Positions 1-8,375 of a stretch of 64,000 bases of DNA are shown here, piece after piece. The DNA comes from JASGCL01 sp965262775 (lineage in GTDB: Bacteria > Pseudomonadota > Alphaproteobacteria > JASGCL01): the NCBI GenBank assembly GCA_965262775.1, contig CBDHFT010000006.1:310001-374000 (forward strand), in the 5' to 3' direction. The notes beneath the pieces are model-generated. The model saw nothing but the letters and a program-made list of their open reading frames with translations. It was not told the origin of the DNA and made no database searches. Position 1 is the stretch's first letter, and each line of letters opens with the position of its first letter. Made by a program: the position numbers and the translations under genes.

Positions 1-434
1 AATAAGGCGGATAAAGAAGGCAGCGGGATGCCCAAAAAAAATAATAAAATCAGGACAGGTAGCGAAGAAAGAAAAGCACTTTGCATTTCTTCTACCAACA
101 CAGAACCCAACCATAGCCAGGATGGCAGGGGGCTCATCATGTAATTTTCTAAAACCCGTTCTAATTTATAAAACATCAAATTATGGGCAACGCCAAAATA
201 AGAACGGGTGATGGCCGCCATAACCCACAGCCCGACGCCAATGACAAAAAGCCTGTTGGTTTGATAAACATCGCTCTGCCCCGTGCCGATGATGGAAAAA
301 ACGGCTAACATCAGCATGGCGTTGATGGAATCGATACATGTCCATACATAGGCACGCCGTAGGTTGGTGAGAGCGTTTTTGTAAAGCGTGCCGAACGCAA
401 CCCACAGATAATTTTTTTTTAACAATTTCGTCAT
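1..434 (-). CDS. ABC-2 type transporter permease, N-terminal part (runs off the window)
   Basis: An open frame starts at the ATG at 434 and stays open to base 1, giving about 144 residues of a larger protein. It begins MTKLLKKNYLWVAFGTLYKN, then shows a hydrophobic segment (about residues 30-50), a second (about 60-75) and a third (about 115-140), the usual start of an ABC-2 exporter permease. It lies 19 bp downstream of a second, complete ABC-2 permease in the same orientation, so the two probably form the membrane part of one exporter. The ATPase is not in the window and may lie beyond base 1. The substrate is unknown. The family call is from topology and context, not a diagnostic motif. 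Confidence 0.6.
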   Translation of the reverse strand, partial: MTKLLKKNYLWVAFGTLYKNALTNLRRAYVWTCIDSINAMLMLAVFSIIGTGQSDVYQTNRLFVIGVGLWVMAAITRSYFGVAHNLMFYKLERVLENYMMSPLPSWLWLGSVLVEEMQSAFLSSLPVLILLFFLGIPLPSLSAL

Positions 435-453
435 GGCGTGGCGATTCGAAAGA

Positions 454-1272
454 TTAACTTTTTAAACGAAAGCCCGACCTAATCACCAACCAAGAAATAA
501 TGGCCAAAGTAAAATTAATAATGAAAATAATAATCATGCTTAATTCAAGCGCGGTATCCGATATGCCCAAAAACCCATGACGGAAACCATCGATAATAAA
601 AAAGAAAGGATCGGCATGGGCAATTTTTTGTAGCATGGGGTGCAAACCCTGCACCGAATAAAATGTGCCGCTTAAAAAAATCAGTGGCGTGACAATAAAA
701 TTGGTGAAGGCGTTCATGTGGTCAAATTTTTGCGCCAAAATGCCGCATAATAGGCCAAGGTTGGCCATCCATAGCGAACCCATCAAAGCAAAATAAATAA
801 TAATCAACCAGTTGGCTTGGGTAGGAGAAATAAAAAACAGCAGCGGCAACAAACTGGCACCGCCGACCAACATACCGCGCGTCATGCCCGACAACAAAAA
901 CCCCGCGGTCATTTCAAATGGCGTGATGGGCGACAGCAAGAGGTCAACGAAGGCCCCTTGAATCTTTGAAATTAATATCGCGGATGACACCGAGGCAAAG
1001 GCATTTTGCATGATGGTCATCATGATAATACCAGGGGCGAGAAAATTCTTGGTTTCTTGAAAAACCGCGGGGTCGGTGTTGGTTTTTAAAGCCAGCGAAA
1101 AAACAGTGAAGTAAAGCAGGTTGGTTACCGATGGCGCCACCAAGGTTTGCGCCGCAATATTTAAAAAGCGACGACATTCTTTAACATACAACGTATAAAG
1201 TCCTATCCAATTTATTCCGCGATGGAACATTGGTGGTTGTAATTTACCAAAGCGAGATCCCATATCTGACAT
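454..1272 (-). CDS. ABC-2 type transporter permease (NodJ/YadH-like)
   Basis: A 272-residue integral membrane protein with about six hydrophobic segments. The central stretch with SKIQGAFVDLLLSPITP and the later LIFLSGTFYSVQGLHP match the ABC-2 permease family that exports polysaccharides, lipids or drugs (NodJ, YadH). Residues 1-20 are hydrophilic, and the ATG giving MFHRGINWIG at about residue 15 is an alternative start; no strong Shine-Dalgarno (SD) sequence favours either. It follows metK on the same strand after 68 bp with no clear terminator, so some read-through from metK is possible. The second permease begins 19 bp downstream. The cargo cannot be told from the sequence. Confidence 0.8.
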   Translation of the reverse strand: MSDMGSRFGKLQPPMFHRGINWIGLYTLYVKECRRFLNIAAQTLVAPSVTNLLYFTVFSLALKTNTDPAVFQETKNFLAPGIIMMTIMQNAFASVSSAILISKIQGAFVDLLLSPITPFEMTAGFLLSGMTRGMLVGGASLLPLLFFISPTQANWLIIIYFALMGSLWMANLGLLCGILAQKFDHMNAFTNFIVTPLIFLSGTFYSVQGLHPMLQKIAHADPFFFIIDGFRHGFLGISDTALELSMIIIFIINFTLAIISWLVIRSGFRLKS

Positions 1273-1340
1273 GATTTAGGGTTATCATGTTGCCAATAAA
1301 ATAGCAATCTTATAAAAATATTAAGCCCGCCAGGGTAGAA

Positions 1341-2519
1341 CTAATGTTTAAAACCATCCACCAGGTCAAGTTTTTCCCAAGGGAACAACCCGTCTTTTGC
1401 ATCGCGGCCGAAGTGGCCATAACTGCTGGTTGGTACGTAAATAGCACGGTGCAGATTTAATTTTTCACGGATGCCCCAAGGTGAAAGATTGACCAAGCTG
1501 TCTATCTTGGCAACGATTTTCTCTTCGCTTACCTTACCCGTGCCGTAGGTGTTGACATAAACCGAAAGGGGTTTGGCAACGCCGATGGCGTAGGAAATTT
1601 GAATGGCGCATTTATCACATAAACCCGCCGCCACAATATTTTTTGCCAAATAACGCGCGGCGTAGGCCGCCGAACGGTCGACCTTGCTGGGGTCTTTACC
1701 CGAAAAAGCACCGCCACCGTGGGGCGCGGCACCGCCATAAGTATCGACAATAATTTTTCGCCCAGTCAAACCCGCATCGCCATCGGGGCCGCCGATAACA
1801 AAATTCCCTGTCGGGTTGATATAAATTTCATCATTGCCTGGCATCCAACCCTTGGGCAATATTTTTTCGATATGCGGCATGACAATATCGCGCACTTGCT
1901 TTTGGGTTAACCCAGCGTCATGTTGCGTGGAAACCACGATGGAGGTTGCCTTGACGGGTTTGCCCCCGTCATAAAGCAAGGTCACTTGGCTTTTGGCGTC
2001 GGGGCCCAAGCCCGAATTGCCCGCACGGCGAAATTCGCTGAGCGATTTTAAAATACGGTGAGAATAATCCAATGTGGCGGGCATGAGGGCAGCCGTTTCG
2101 TTGGTGGCGTAGCCAAACATGATACCTTGGTCGCCCGCGCCCTCCTGGTTTTTATCGCTGTTATCAACGCCGCGTGCAATATCGGCCGATTGACTATGAA
2201 GCAGATTTTCGAATTTCAAATTTTTCCAATGGAAGCCATCTTGTTCATAACCAATGTCCTTCACCGCGTTGCGCACCGCCGCCTCAATCTCTTTCGCCAG
2301 GGCAGGGTTGGTATCAACCAATTTACCATTTTCCAAATTGGATAATTTGATTTCACCAGCAATAACAACGCGTTGCGTGGTTGCCAATGTTTCGCACGCC
2401 ACCCGCGCGTATTTTTCCTTGGCAATGAATAGATCTAATACTTCATCAGAAATGCGGTCGCATATTTTATCGGGGTGCCCCTCGGATACTGACTCGCTGG
2501 TAAAAAGATAATGGCTCAT
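1341..2519 (-). CDS. metK: S-adenosylmethionine synthetase
   Basis: MetK makes S-adenosylmethionine from methionine and ATP in the cytoplasm. The 392-residue length is normal for the family. Diagnostic motifs are GHPDKICD near residue 14, GAGDQGIMFGYA near 127 (methionine/ATP binding) and the P-loop-like GGGAFSGKDPSKVDRS near 265. The ATG at 2519 follows an AGGGGA SD about 7 nt upstream and starts the conserved N-terminus SHYLFTSESVSEGHPDK. The gene has its own promoter (2580-2608), separated from hup by a terminator, and a leader of about 50 nt that could fold over the SD. It supplies the methyl donor used by UbiE, MiaB, MtaB and the methyltransferase at 23412. Confidence 0.98.
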   Translation of the reverse strand: MSHYLFTSESVSEGHPDKICDRISDEVLDLFIAKEKYARVACETLATTQRVVIAGEIKLSNLENGKLVDTNPALAKEIEAAVRNAVKDIGYEQDGFHWKNLKFENLLHSQSADIARGVDNSDKNQEGAGDQGIMFGYATNETAALMPATLDYSHRILKSLSEFRRAGNSGLGPDAKSQVTLLYDGGKPVKATSIVVSTQHDAGLTQKQVRDIVMPHIEKILPKGWMPGNDEIYINPTGNFVIGGPDGDAGLTGRKIIVDTYGGAAPHGGGAFSGKDPSKVDRSAAYAARYLAKNIVAAGLCDKCAIQISYAIGVAKPLSVYVNTYGTGKVSEEKIVAKIDSLVNLSPWGIREKLNLHRAIYVPTSSYGHFGRDAKDGLFPWEKLDLVDGFKH

Positions 2520-2525
2520 AAAAAA

Positions 2526-2561
2526 TATTCCCCTATTGGTTTGTTTTTAGGATAATTTGTG
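2526..2561 (-). promoter_or_regulatory. metK leader, possible SD-occluding hairpin
   Basis: On the minus strand the metK leader contains TCCTA about 30 nt before the start codon and TAGGG overlapping the SD. These can pair (5 bp including one G-U) around an A-rich loop of about 12 nt. The leader does not match the SAM-I, SAM-II or SAM/SAH riboswitch consensus as I remember them. Sequestration of the SD is inferred from pairing only and could be chance. Confidence 0.25.
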
Positions 2562-2579
2562 CAAATATAATTTCGCGCT

Positions 2580-2608
2580 ACCATAGGTAAAAGAACTAAC
2601 CACGTCAA
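2580..2608 (-). promoter_or_regulatory. metK promoter
   Basis: On the minus strand, TTGACG (2603-2608) and TATGGT (2580-2585) are separated by exactly 17 bp, a good sigma-70 type match. It lies between the hup terminator and metK and would give a leader of roughly 50 nt. Confidence 0.65.
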
Positions 2609-2620
2609 GCCAAAAAACAT

Positions 2621-2671
2621 AAAAAAAAAGCCACCGACAAATTGCCCGTAAAGCAACATAGTCGATGGCCT
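2621..2671 (-). terminator. Rho-independent terminator of hup
   Basis: The arms GCCACCGAC (2630-2638) and GTCGATGGC (2661-2669) form a 9-position stem with one mismatch. In the minus direction it is followed by nine T residues (complement of the A run at 2621-2629). It sits 8 bp after the hup stop codon and insulates hup from the metK promoter. Confidence 0.75.
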
Positions 2672-2678
2672 TTTTGAT

Positions 2679-2951
2679 TTATTTTACAGATTCTTTTAAC
2701 TGTTTGCTGGGTTTAAAACGTGGCTTTTTTGCCGCGGGGATAGATATGGTCGCCCCCGTTGCTGGGTTGCGGCCTTCGCGGGCTTTGGTTTGTTTAATGT
2801 CAAAATTACCAAAACCAGCCAACTTAACTTCTTCCCCCCGCTTCAAACATTCGCTGATGCAATCCAGCACCGCGTTCAAAGCGCGGTCTGCGGTTGCTTT
2901 GTCACTGCCAGTTTTGCCAGCAATGGCTTCTATCATTTCATTTTTATTCAT
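2679..2951 (-). CDS. hup: HU family DNA-binding protein
   Basis: A 90-residue histone-like protein that bends and compacts DNA as a dimer. The N-terminus MNKNEMIEAIAGKTG, the GFGNFDIKQTKAREGRNPAT beta-arm region and the tail RFKPSKQLKESV are characteristic of HU. The single hup here matches the HU homodimer arrangement common in alphaproteobacteria. A clear SD (GAAAGGAAA) precedes the ATG. It is monocistronic: pal diverges from it across a 374-bp AT-rich gap, and a strong terminator follows it. Whether it is closer to HU-alpha or HU-beta cannot be decided. Confidence 0.96.
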   Translation of the reverse strand: MNKNEMIEAIAGKTGSDKATADRALNAVLDCISECLKRGEEVKLAGFGNFDIKQTKAREGRNPATGATISIPAAKKPRFKPSKQLKESVK

Positions 2952-3325
2952 GGGTTTTTTCCTTTCTATAAAGTGTTATTTCTACCTAGTATTGTAATCA
3001 TTAATAACTTAATAGATTGGCCAAATACCTGGGTACGAAATTATTTCTAGGATTTATCGGTTGATTCGGGGCAAAAGGTCAAATAAAAAATGTCAAAAGT
3101 CAGTAAAAATAGCATTTTTTGCCATATATTGAGGTTATTTATAAATAAAAAATAGAAATATTATGAAGCTACATCAATTATATCACTCAAATATTTGTTA
3201 TTTTTTAAGAAATTGGGTATAGTGCTTGCATTAGGGGATGCTAGGATCAAGGTTGCGATATTATCGGGGTTCGAGAACAGGGATAAAATATAAATATTGA
3301 TAAAAAAATAATTAACATAAAAAAA
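2952..3325. promoter_or_regulatory. Divergent hup/pal intergenic region
   Basis: This is 374 bp of very AT-rich DNA with no gene. It holds the pal promoter (annotated separately). A weaker minus-strand candidate for hup is TTGACC (3077-3082) with GATAAA (3053-3058), 18 bp apart. Nothing else was recognised. Confidence 0.45.
3195..3223 (+). promoter_or_regulatory. pal promoter
   Basis: TTGTTA (3195-3200) and TATAGT (3218-3223) are 17 bp apart on the plus strand, giving a leader of about 95 nt before the pal ATG. No SD is visible in the A-rich sequence just before that ATG. Confidence 0.5.
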
Positions 3326-3985
3326 ATGAATACAGAAACAAAAAAAAATATAACCTTATTTTCTAAACTTGACAGGTTTGTAAAGGGCGCGGCCCAGCCG
3401 ACAGCTGGATTGATGATAACCCTGTCGTTGTTGTCGGGGTGTTCTCGGCAGGAGATAGGAGCGACCGTTAACGAAAAAGCAAAAACAGGCGAAGTATTAA
3501 CGGTATTACAGGGCAACCCCACGGCAACGGTGGAGATTGACCAGGATAATTTAACAAATTCTACCACTGATTCAACCAATACCACCAACGCCGATAGCAC
3601 AAGCACAGATAGCACAGGCGCAGGCGATTCGGTGAGCACCGTAGCGGGCGCACCCGAAGTAAACAAAGGTTATTTTGATTATGATAGCAGCGTGGTTAAA
3701 TCAGACACCGAGGAAGTTATCAGGTCATTTGGTCAATGGATGCTTGCTAACCCCAGCAGTAAATTGGTTGTCGAAGGCCATGCCGACGAGCGCGGGACAA
3801 GGGAATATAACCTTGCCCTTGGCGCACGGCGTGCCAATGCAACCAAACGTTATTTGGTTGCGATGGGAATTGCGCCCAGCCGTATCAGGACGATATCCTA
3901 TGGCAAGGAAAGGCCAGATGATCCGCGTTCTAACGAAGAAGCATGGGCAAAAAACCGCCGCTTCGTGGCTTTGAGATTGCAATAA
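3326..3985 (+). CDS. pal: Peptidoglycan-associated lipoprotein Pal
   Basis: Pal is an outer-membrane lipoprotein of the Tol-Pal system; it holds the outer membrane to peptidoglycan during division. The 219-residue product has a signal sequence with lipobox LSGC (Cys39), then a Ser/Thr/Asp-rich linker (about 70-110), then the OmpA-like peptidoglycan-binding domain with YFDYDSS, VVEGHADERGTREYN and NRRFVALRLQ. The linker is longer and more repetitive (runs of TST and DST) than usual. No SD precedes the ATG. tolB is not upstream (hup is), and the cpoB/ybgF gene that often follows pal is absent. tilS is next after 173 bp. Confidence 0.95.
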   Translation: MNTETKKNITLFSKLDRFVKGAAQPTAGLMITLSLLSGCSRQEIGATVNEKAKTGEVLTVLQGNPTATVEIDQDNLTNSTTDSTNTTNADSTSTDSTGAGDSVSTVAGAPEVNKGYFDYDSSVVKSDTEEVIRSFGQWMLANPSSKLVVEGHADERGTREYNLALGARRANATKRYLVAMGIAPSRIRTISYGKERPDDPRSNEEAWAKNRRFVALRLQ

Positions 3986-4014
3986 TTTTTTCTTGACGCT
4001 GGTTGGGCTGTTAT

Positions 4015-4041
4015 GGGCGGGGTGCGCGTCGCACTTCGCCC
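4015..4041 (+). other. Strong stem-loop between pal and tilS
   Basis: GGGCGGGGTGCG and CGCACTTCGCCC pair over 12 positions (two G-U pairs in RNA) with a 3-nt loop. There is no T-tract after it, so it is not a textbook terminator. It is more likely a 3'-end stabilising or processing structure for pal mRNA. A weaker GCAAA/TTTGC hairpin follows at about 4054-4067. Confidence 0.4.
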
Positions 4042-4158
4042 ATTCGCGGGTGTGCAAAAAAATTTGCATATTATAGGAAATATTGCCATAAGGTTGATAA
4101 ACAATATATCCTATAAAAATCTAGCCATAAAAATTTAACCTAGGCCCGCGTAAAAAAT

Positions 4159-5571
4159 TTGGTAAAAGAATTTTCTCAAGAATCTTATTCAGAATCGAAG
4201 CCAGCCCCCGCATCTAAGAATGGCTTGGGCGAGGCATTGCTGGAAGTTTTTTTTCAACGGCTTGAAATGGCCGATATGAAGTTGGTCATACTACCGCAAA
4301 AGAAAATTTTGGTTGCTTTGTCGGGCGGTGGTGATTCTTTGGCCATGACCCTGTTATTAAAAATATGGTGCGCGGCCCAAGGAAAACAATTGGTGGCGGT
4401 GCATGTTAACCACGGTTTGCGTTGGGCGGCCAACCGCGAAGAAAAAAAATTACGCAAATTAATGGCGGCGCATGGCATTCCCCTGGTGGTAAAAAAACTT
4501 ACCTGGCAGGCAGGCAAAAAAAACCTGCACCATCGGGCGCGCCACGCGCGTTATGCGGCCTTGCGCGATGCCGCCCATGAACATGATAGCAAGGTGGTGA
4601 TGTTGGCTCACCAACAAAATGATGTGGCAGAAAATTTGTTGATGCGCCTGGCGCGGCGTGCGGGGTTGCATGGTTTGGCCATGATGCAAGAGGTGAGTTA
4701 TGGCGATGATATTATTTTTTTACGCCCATTGTTGTCGGTCAAATCGGATGATTTAAAAAAATATTTGTCAGAGCAAGGCGTAAAATTTTTTAAGGACGCC
4801 AGCAATCGCAACGATAAATTTTTGCGCGCCCGCACTAGAAAATTATTAAAAAAATTAGAAAAAAATAACATCGTGAGCGTGGACGATATTGCCCATTCAT
4901 CGCGCCATTTACGCGACGCCGCCAATTTTGTTGATGCCATGGCGGAAGAAAAAAAATCATCCATCATGATGCAAGGTCATGGCGTGGTTATTTTGTGGCG
5001 CCAGGGTGTATCGCCAAGTGCCAATTTGTCAGCGATCGATGTTGCAAGCGGGGCGACGGTTTATCATTTTTTATTGCAATATTGGTTGCGGCACGTCATG
5101 ACAGCATGGCAAGATAAGCCAGGCGATAAAAACTTCGCGCCACCGCAATATCAGTTGGATAAAATTTTATCGGCCACCCAGCAAACCGAAACGATATTTG
5201 ATTACCCCGATTATTGGGTTGTGGCCGATGACAAAAAAATTACGGTGATTAAAAAAGCCCCTACGAAAATTATTCACCTAAAACCCCATGAAAAAATTAT
5301 TTGGAATAAAATTTGTTATATAGAAAACCAGGGTGATAAAGATTGTTACATTGAGTCATGGGGGCGGGGTTTGAATTTTTTGAAAACAACATACAAAAAA
5401 CGATTTATTGCCCCCGATATTACTTTGTCGCTGTCGGTTAAGGCTAGGCAGTATTTTTATCAAAGCCAACCCAAGGTTTTTTTCGAAGATAAAGAAAACT
5501 ATTGCTTGCCAAGTTTTAATTTGACAGAGGGGCAATCCATGTCTATTAAATTGAATTACATAGTTATTTAA
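4159..5571 (+). CDS. tilS: tRNA(Ile)-lysidine synthetase
   Basis: TilS converts C34 of the CAU-anticodon tRNA-Ile to lysidine so that it reads AUA. The 470-residue protein carries the PP-loop SGGGDSLA at residues 55-62, then VAVHVNHGLR and LAHQQNDVAENLLMRLARR, the hallmark N-type ATP pyrophosphatase motifs. The start is a TTG at 4159; an ATG within the same frame (MADMKLVILPQ, about residue 37) is an alternative that keeps the catalytic domain. The C-terminal half is poorly conserved and rich in Lys. In many bacteria pal-cpoB-tilS-ftsH are neighbours; here pal and tilS remain but ftsH is replaced by the TPR-GT gene 6 bp downstream. Confidence 0.93.
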   Translation: MVKEFSQESYSESKPAPASKNGLGEALLEVFFQRLEMADMKLVILPQKKILVALSGGGDSLAMTLLLKIWCAAQGKQLVAVHVNHGLRWAANREEKKLRKLMAAHGIPLVVKKLTWQAGKKNLHHRARHARYAALRDAAHEHDSKVVMLAHQQNDVAENLLMRLARRAGLHGLAMMQEVSYGDDIIFLRPLLSVKSDDLKKYLSEQGVKFFKDASNRNDKFLRARTRKLLKKLEKNNIVSVDDIAHSSRHLRDAANFVDAMAEEKKSSIMMQGHGVVILWRQGVSPSANLSAIDVASGATVYHFLLQYWLRHVMTAWQDKPGDKNFAPPQYQLDKILSATQQTETIFDYPDYWVVADDKKITVIKKAPTKIIHLKPHEKIIWNKICYIENQGDKDCYIESWGRGLNFLKTTYKKRFIAPDITLSLSVKARQYFYQSQPKVFFEDKENYCLPSFNLTEGQSMSIKLNYIVI

Positions 5572-5577
5572 TATCGC

Positions 5578-8355
5578 ATGACGAATAATATTTTGCCGAC
5601 GTTGCCCGAATTGCTTGAATTAGAACGGCAAAAAAATTGGTTAGGGGCTGCTAACATTTGCGAAAAATATTTGGCTCAATTGCCCGACGATTATATGTGG
5701 CTTGACCATATGGTCATGGCCTATTTCAATTTGGAAAACCATGCTGCGGCCTTGGTTGGGTTGGATAAAATGTTGGCTATCAAGCCCAATAATTTGATGT
5801 CGCGTTTTCACCGTGCCGCGACCTTAAAAAATATGGGGCAGTTAGATAGTGCGATAGAAGAATTAGAATGGTTGGGAAGTTGCGAAGATTATCCCAAAAA
5901 ACACCTTTGTCAATTATTTACCACCCTCGCCCTTAATTATCATATTGTCGGCAATTATGCCAAAGCGATGCAGGCGGTAAAAATAGCGCGCGTATTTTTT
6001 ACTATCTACGGCGGGGATGAACTTGACCTAAAAAAACGGGAGGCATTTTGTCATTTGCACAATGGCGATTACGCCAAGGGTTTCGAGCTTTATGAATTTC
6101 GCCATAGCAATATTGACCCCAAACATTTTAATCCCATGCCGCACCATGTGCCAGAAAAAATTTGGCACGGCGAAGATATTACCAATAAAACATTGTTGAT
6201 AGCCGCCGAACAAGGCTTGGGCGATATGGTGATGATGGCAAGATTTTTACCATTGATAAAAACCAAAGCAAAAAAAGTCATTGTCGAATGTTATCAAGAA
6301 CTTTACCGTTTGTTTAGGCATAGCCCGGTGGGGGAAGGGGTTGAGATTGTTCTCCTCACCAATGAAAAAAGGGAATTTGATGTTTGGACAAAAATGATGA
6401 GTCTGCCTTATCACCTTAATATTAATGACCATGATTTGCCCAATCATTTGCCTTATTTATTGCCACCCGCCACTGGGTTCGCCGATTTTGCCGCCACCGA
6501 CAAAAAATATAAAATTGGTTTGGTGTGGCAAAGCGGGGTGAAGGGGTTGGATAAGGTAACAAGGTCGATGGGATTGCAAGACATCGCCCCATTGTTATCC
6601 ACGCCCGATTGCCAATTTTTTAGTTTTCAATATGACAAGGACCCAGAAAAAACAAAAACAGAAATTACCGCAGCGGGATTTGGCAATATCATTTTTGATA
6701 CCGCGCCGTTAATCAAAGATTTATCGGATACGGCGTTGCTGTTGTCAAAAATGGATTTGATAATTACCGTCGATACGGTGATAGCCCATTTGGCGGGGGC
6801 GTTGAACAAACCGACCTGGGTTATTTTGCCATTTGAAAGCAGTTGGAAATGGCATCGCGATAACAAAACGGTGTGGTATCCGCGTGCCATGACATTATTT
6901 CGCCAAACCCAAGCCATGCAATGGAAAGACCCCGTGGCGCAAGTGGTGACGATGTTACAAAATCTGATTGCCAAACATCAGGGCAAAGAAAAATTGAGCG
7001 CGGATGATTTTTCTGATGTCGAAAAATTTTTGCCCACCGCTGATAACGCCGTGCGTTGGGATAAGATAGACCTTATAGAAAAATGCAAGGTCTTGATGAA
7101 TGAAAAAAAATATTGGCCATCGGCCATTTATTTGCAAAAAATGCTCAGGGATAAAAATACCGATAATGCTTTGAAAAAGATTGTCTTGCTTAATGCGCGC
7201 AATGCTTGGCGCGCCACGGATAGATGGGATAATGCCTTGGCGCTTAACGAAGAATTATTGGCTTTCAAGGATTCGTCGCCCGCCGATATGGTTGATAATC
7301 ATTTGGCGGCATGTCAGATGTTGCAAAATAGGTGGCAGATGCCCCAGGCCATGGAACATTTGCTAGCAGCAAAAAAAATATTGGATGTTTACCCCGCGTT
7401 GCGCAACGAAAAAAATCTGCCCTGGCAAAAACAGGCTATGTTTGCGTATTTAAGGCAGGGGGATTTTTTAACCGCTTGGCAACATTGGCAATATCGGCAC
7501 GAAGGTATTGTGAATTACGCGGCATTGAAATATTTGCCGCACCATAAGCCTGAAAAAAAATGGCAGATGGGTGATAATATCAAAGATAAAATTGTCTTGG
7601 TGGCGATGGAGCAAGGCTATGGCGATATCATGCAATTTGCGCGCTTCATCCCCACGCTGGCGCGGCAATGTCGGGGGGTAGTGGTCGAGGCTTACGAGCC
7701 GCTCTACCCATTGTTTAAAGCCACGTTAGAAAAAGATAATATTACGGTGGTGCGGTGGGAAACAGAAACCCCGCAATTTGATACATGGTTGTTGGTTGCG
7801 ACATTGGGGCCATTGCTGGCGATTGATGAAAAAAAATTACGCCAAGAATATCGGCAACCTTATTTTCATTTGCCTAGCGGTGTGAAAAAAAAATTGGATA
7901 ATAAGAAGAAAAAAATTGGTATCAATTGGTATTCAAGTTTGATTGGTAAGGACCATGCGGCGCGATCCACCAATTTAAAAAATTTCTTCCCATTGTTTGA
8001 ACAACCCAATTGCGATATTTTTTCGTTGCAATTGGGCGGGGCGGAGCAAATAAAAAAGCTAGGCTTGCAAGCCATGGTTTATGATTTGTCAGCCAGCGTT
8101 GATAATTTTTTGGATACCGCATCTTGGGTTGCGGGGTTGGATATGGTTATCACGGTTGATACCGCCATGGTGCATTTATGCGGGGCGTTGGGGGTGAAGA
8201 CAAAATTGTTATTACCGAAAGATTGCGACCCGCGGTGGGGGGCAACGGGGGATAGTTGTTTGCTTTACGGCGACCATGTAAAATTATACCGCGCCAAACA
8301 CGCCGTTAATGATTGGGCGGGCGGAGTGGTGGAAAAAATGTTGGCCGATATTTAG
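5578..8355 (+). CDS. Tandemly duplicated TPR-glycosyltransferase-like protein
   Basis: A 925-residue protein made of two copies of one architecture. Copy 1 (about 1-470) has TPR-like helices, then a GT9/GT41-like region with EQGLGDMVMMARFLP, KIGLVWQSGVKG and ITVDTVIAHLAGAL. Copy 2 (about 490-925) again has a helical region, then EQGYGDIMQFARFIP, KIGINWYSSLIGKDHA and ITVDTAMVHLCGAL. Proteins with one TPR block plus one such domain are common in alphaproteobacteria and are thought to glycosylate proteins or surface polymers. The second copy lacks the aromatic SSWKWHRDN stretch present in the first, so its activity may differ. No signal peptide is seen, so it is cytoplasmic. It starts 6 bp after tilS and is probably cotranscribed with it. 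The acceptor is unknown. Confidence 0.75.
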   Translation: MTNNILPTLPELLELERQKNWLGAANICEKYLAQLPDDYMWLDHMVMAYFNLENHAAALVGLDKMLAIKPNNLMSRFHRAATLKNMGQLDSAIEELEWLGSCEDYPKKHLCQLFTTLALNYHIVGNYAKAMQAVKIARVFFTIYGGDELDLKKREAFCHLHNGDYAKGFELYEFRHSNIDPKHFNPMPHHVPEKIWHGEDITNKTLLIAAEQGLGDMVMMARFLPLIKTKAKKVIVECYQELYRLFRHSPVGEGVEIVLLTNEKREFDVWTKMMSLPYHLNINDHDLPNHLPYLLPPATGFADFAATDKKYKIGLVWQSGVKGLDKVTRSMGLQDIAPLLSTPDCQFFSFQYDKDPEKTKTEITAAGFGNIIFDTAPLIKDLSDTALLLSKMDLIITVDTVIAHLAGALNKPTWVILPFESSWKWHRDNKTVWYPRAMTLFRQTQAMQWKDPVAQVVTMLQNLIAKHQGKEKLSADDFSDVEKFLPTADNAVRWDKIDLIEKCKVLMNEKKYWPSAIYLQKMLRDKNTDNALKKIVLLNARNAWRATDRWDNALALNEELLAFKDSSPADMVDNHLAACQMLQNRWQMPQAMEHLLAAKKILDVYPALRNEKNLPWQKQAMFAYLRQGDFLTAWQHWQYRHEGIVNYAALKYLPHHKPEKKWQMGDNIKDKIVLVAMEQGYGDIMQFARFIPTLARQCRGVVVEAYEPLYPLFKATLEKDNITVVRWETETPQFDTWLLVATLGPLLAIDEKKLRQEYRQPYFHLPSGVKKKLDNKKKKIGINWYSSLIGKDHAARSTNLKNFFPLFEQPNCDIFSLQLGGAEQIKKLGLQAMVYDLSASVDNFLDTASWVAGLDMVITVDTAMVHLCGALGVKTKLLLPKDCDPRWGATGDSCLLYGDHVKLYRAKHAVNDWAGGVVEKMLADI

Positions 8356-8375
8356 AGAATAGACCAACAGCTTTA

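Noticed and set aside
2520..2620. SAM riboswitch (SAM-II or SAM/SAH class) upstream of metK
   Set aside because: The leader is too short and lacks the consensus stems as I remember them; only a weak SD hairpin is possible.
3247..3666. Val/Ser-rich minus-strand frame of 139 residues
   Set aside because: Antisense shadow of the repetitive pal linker.
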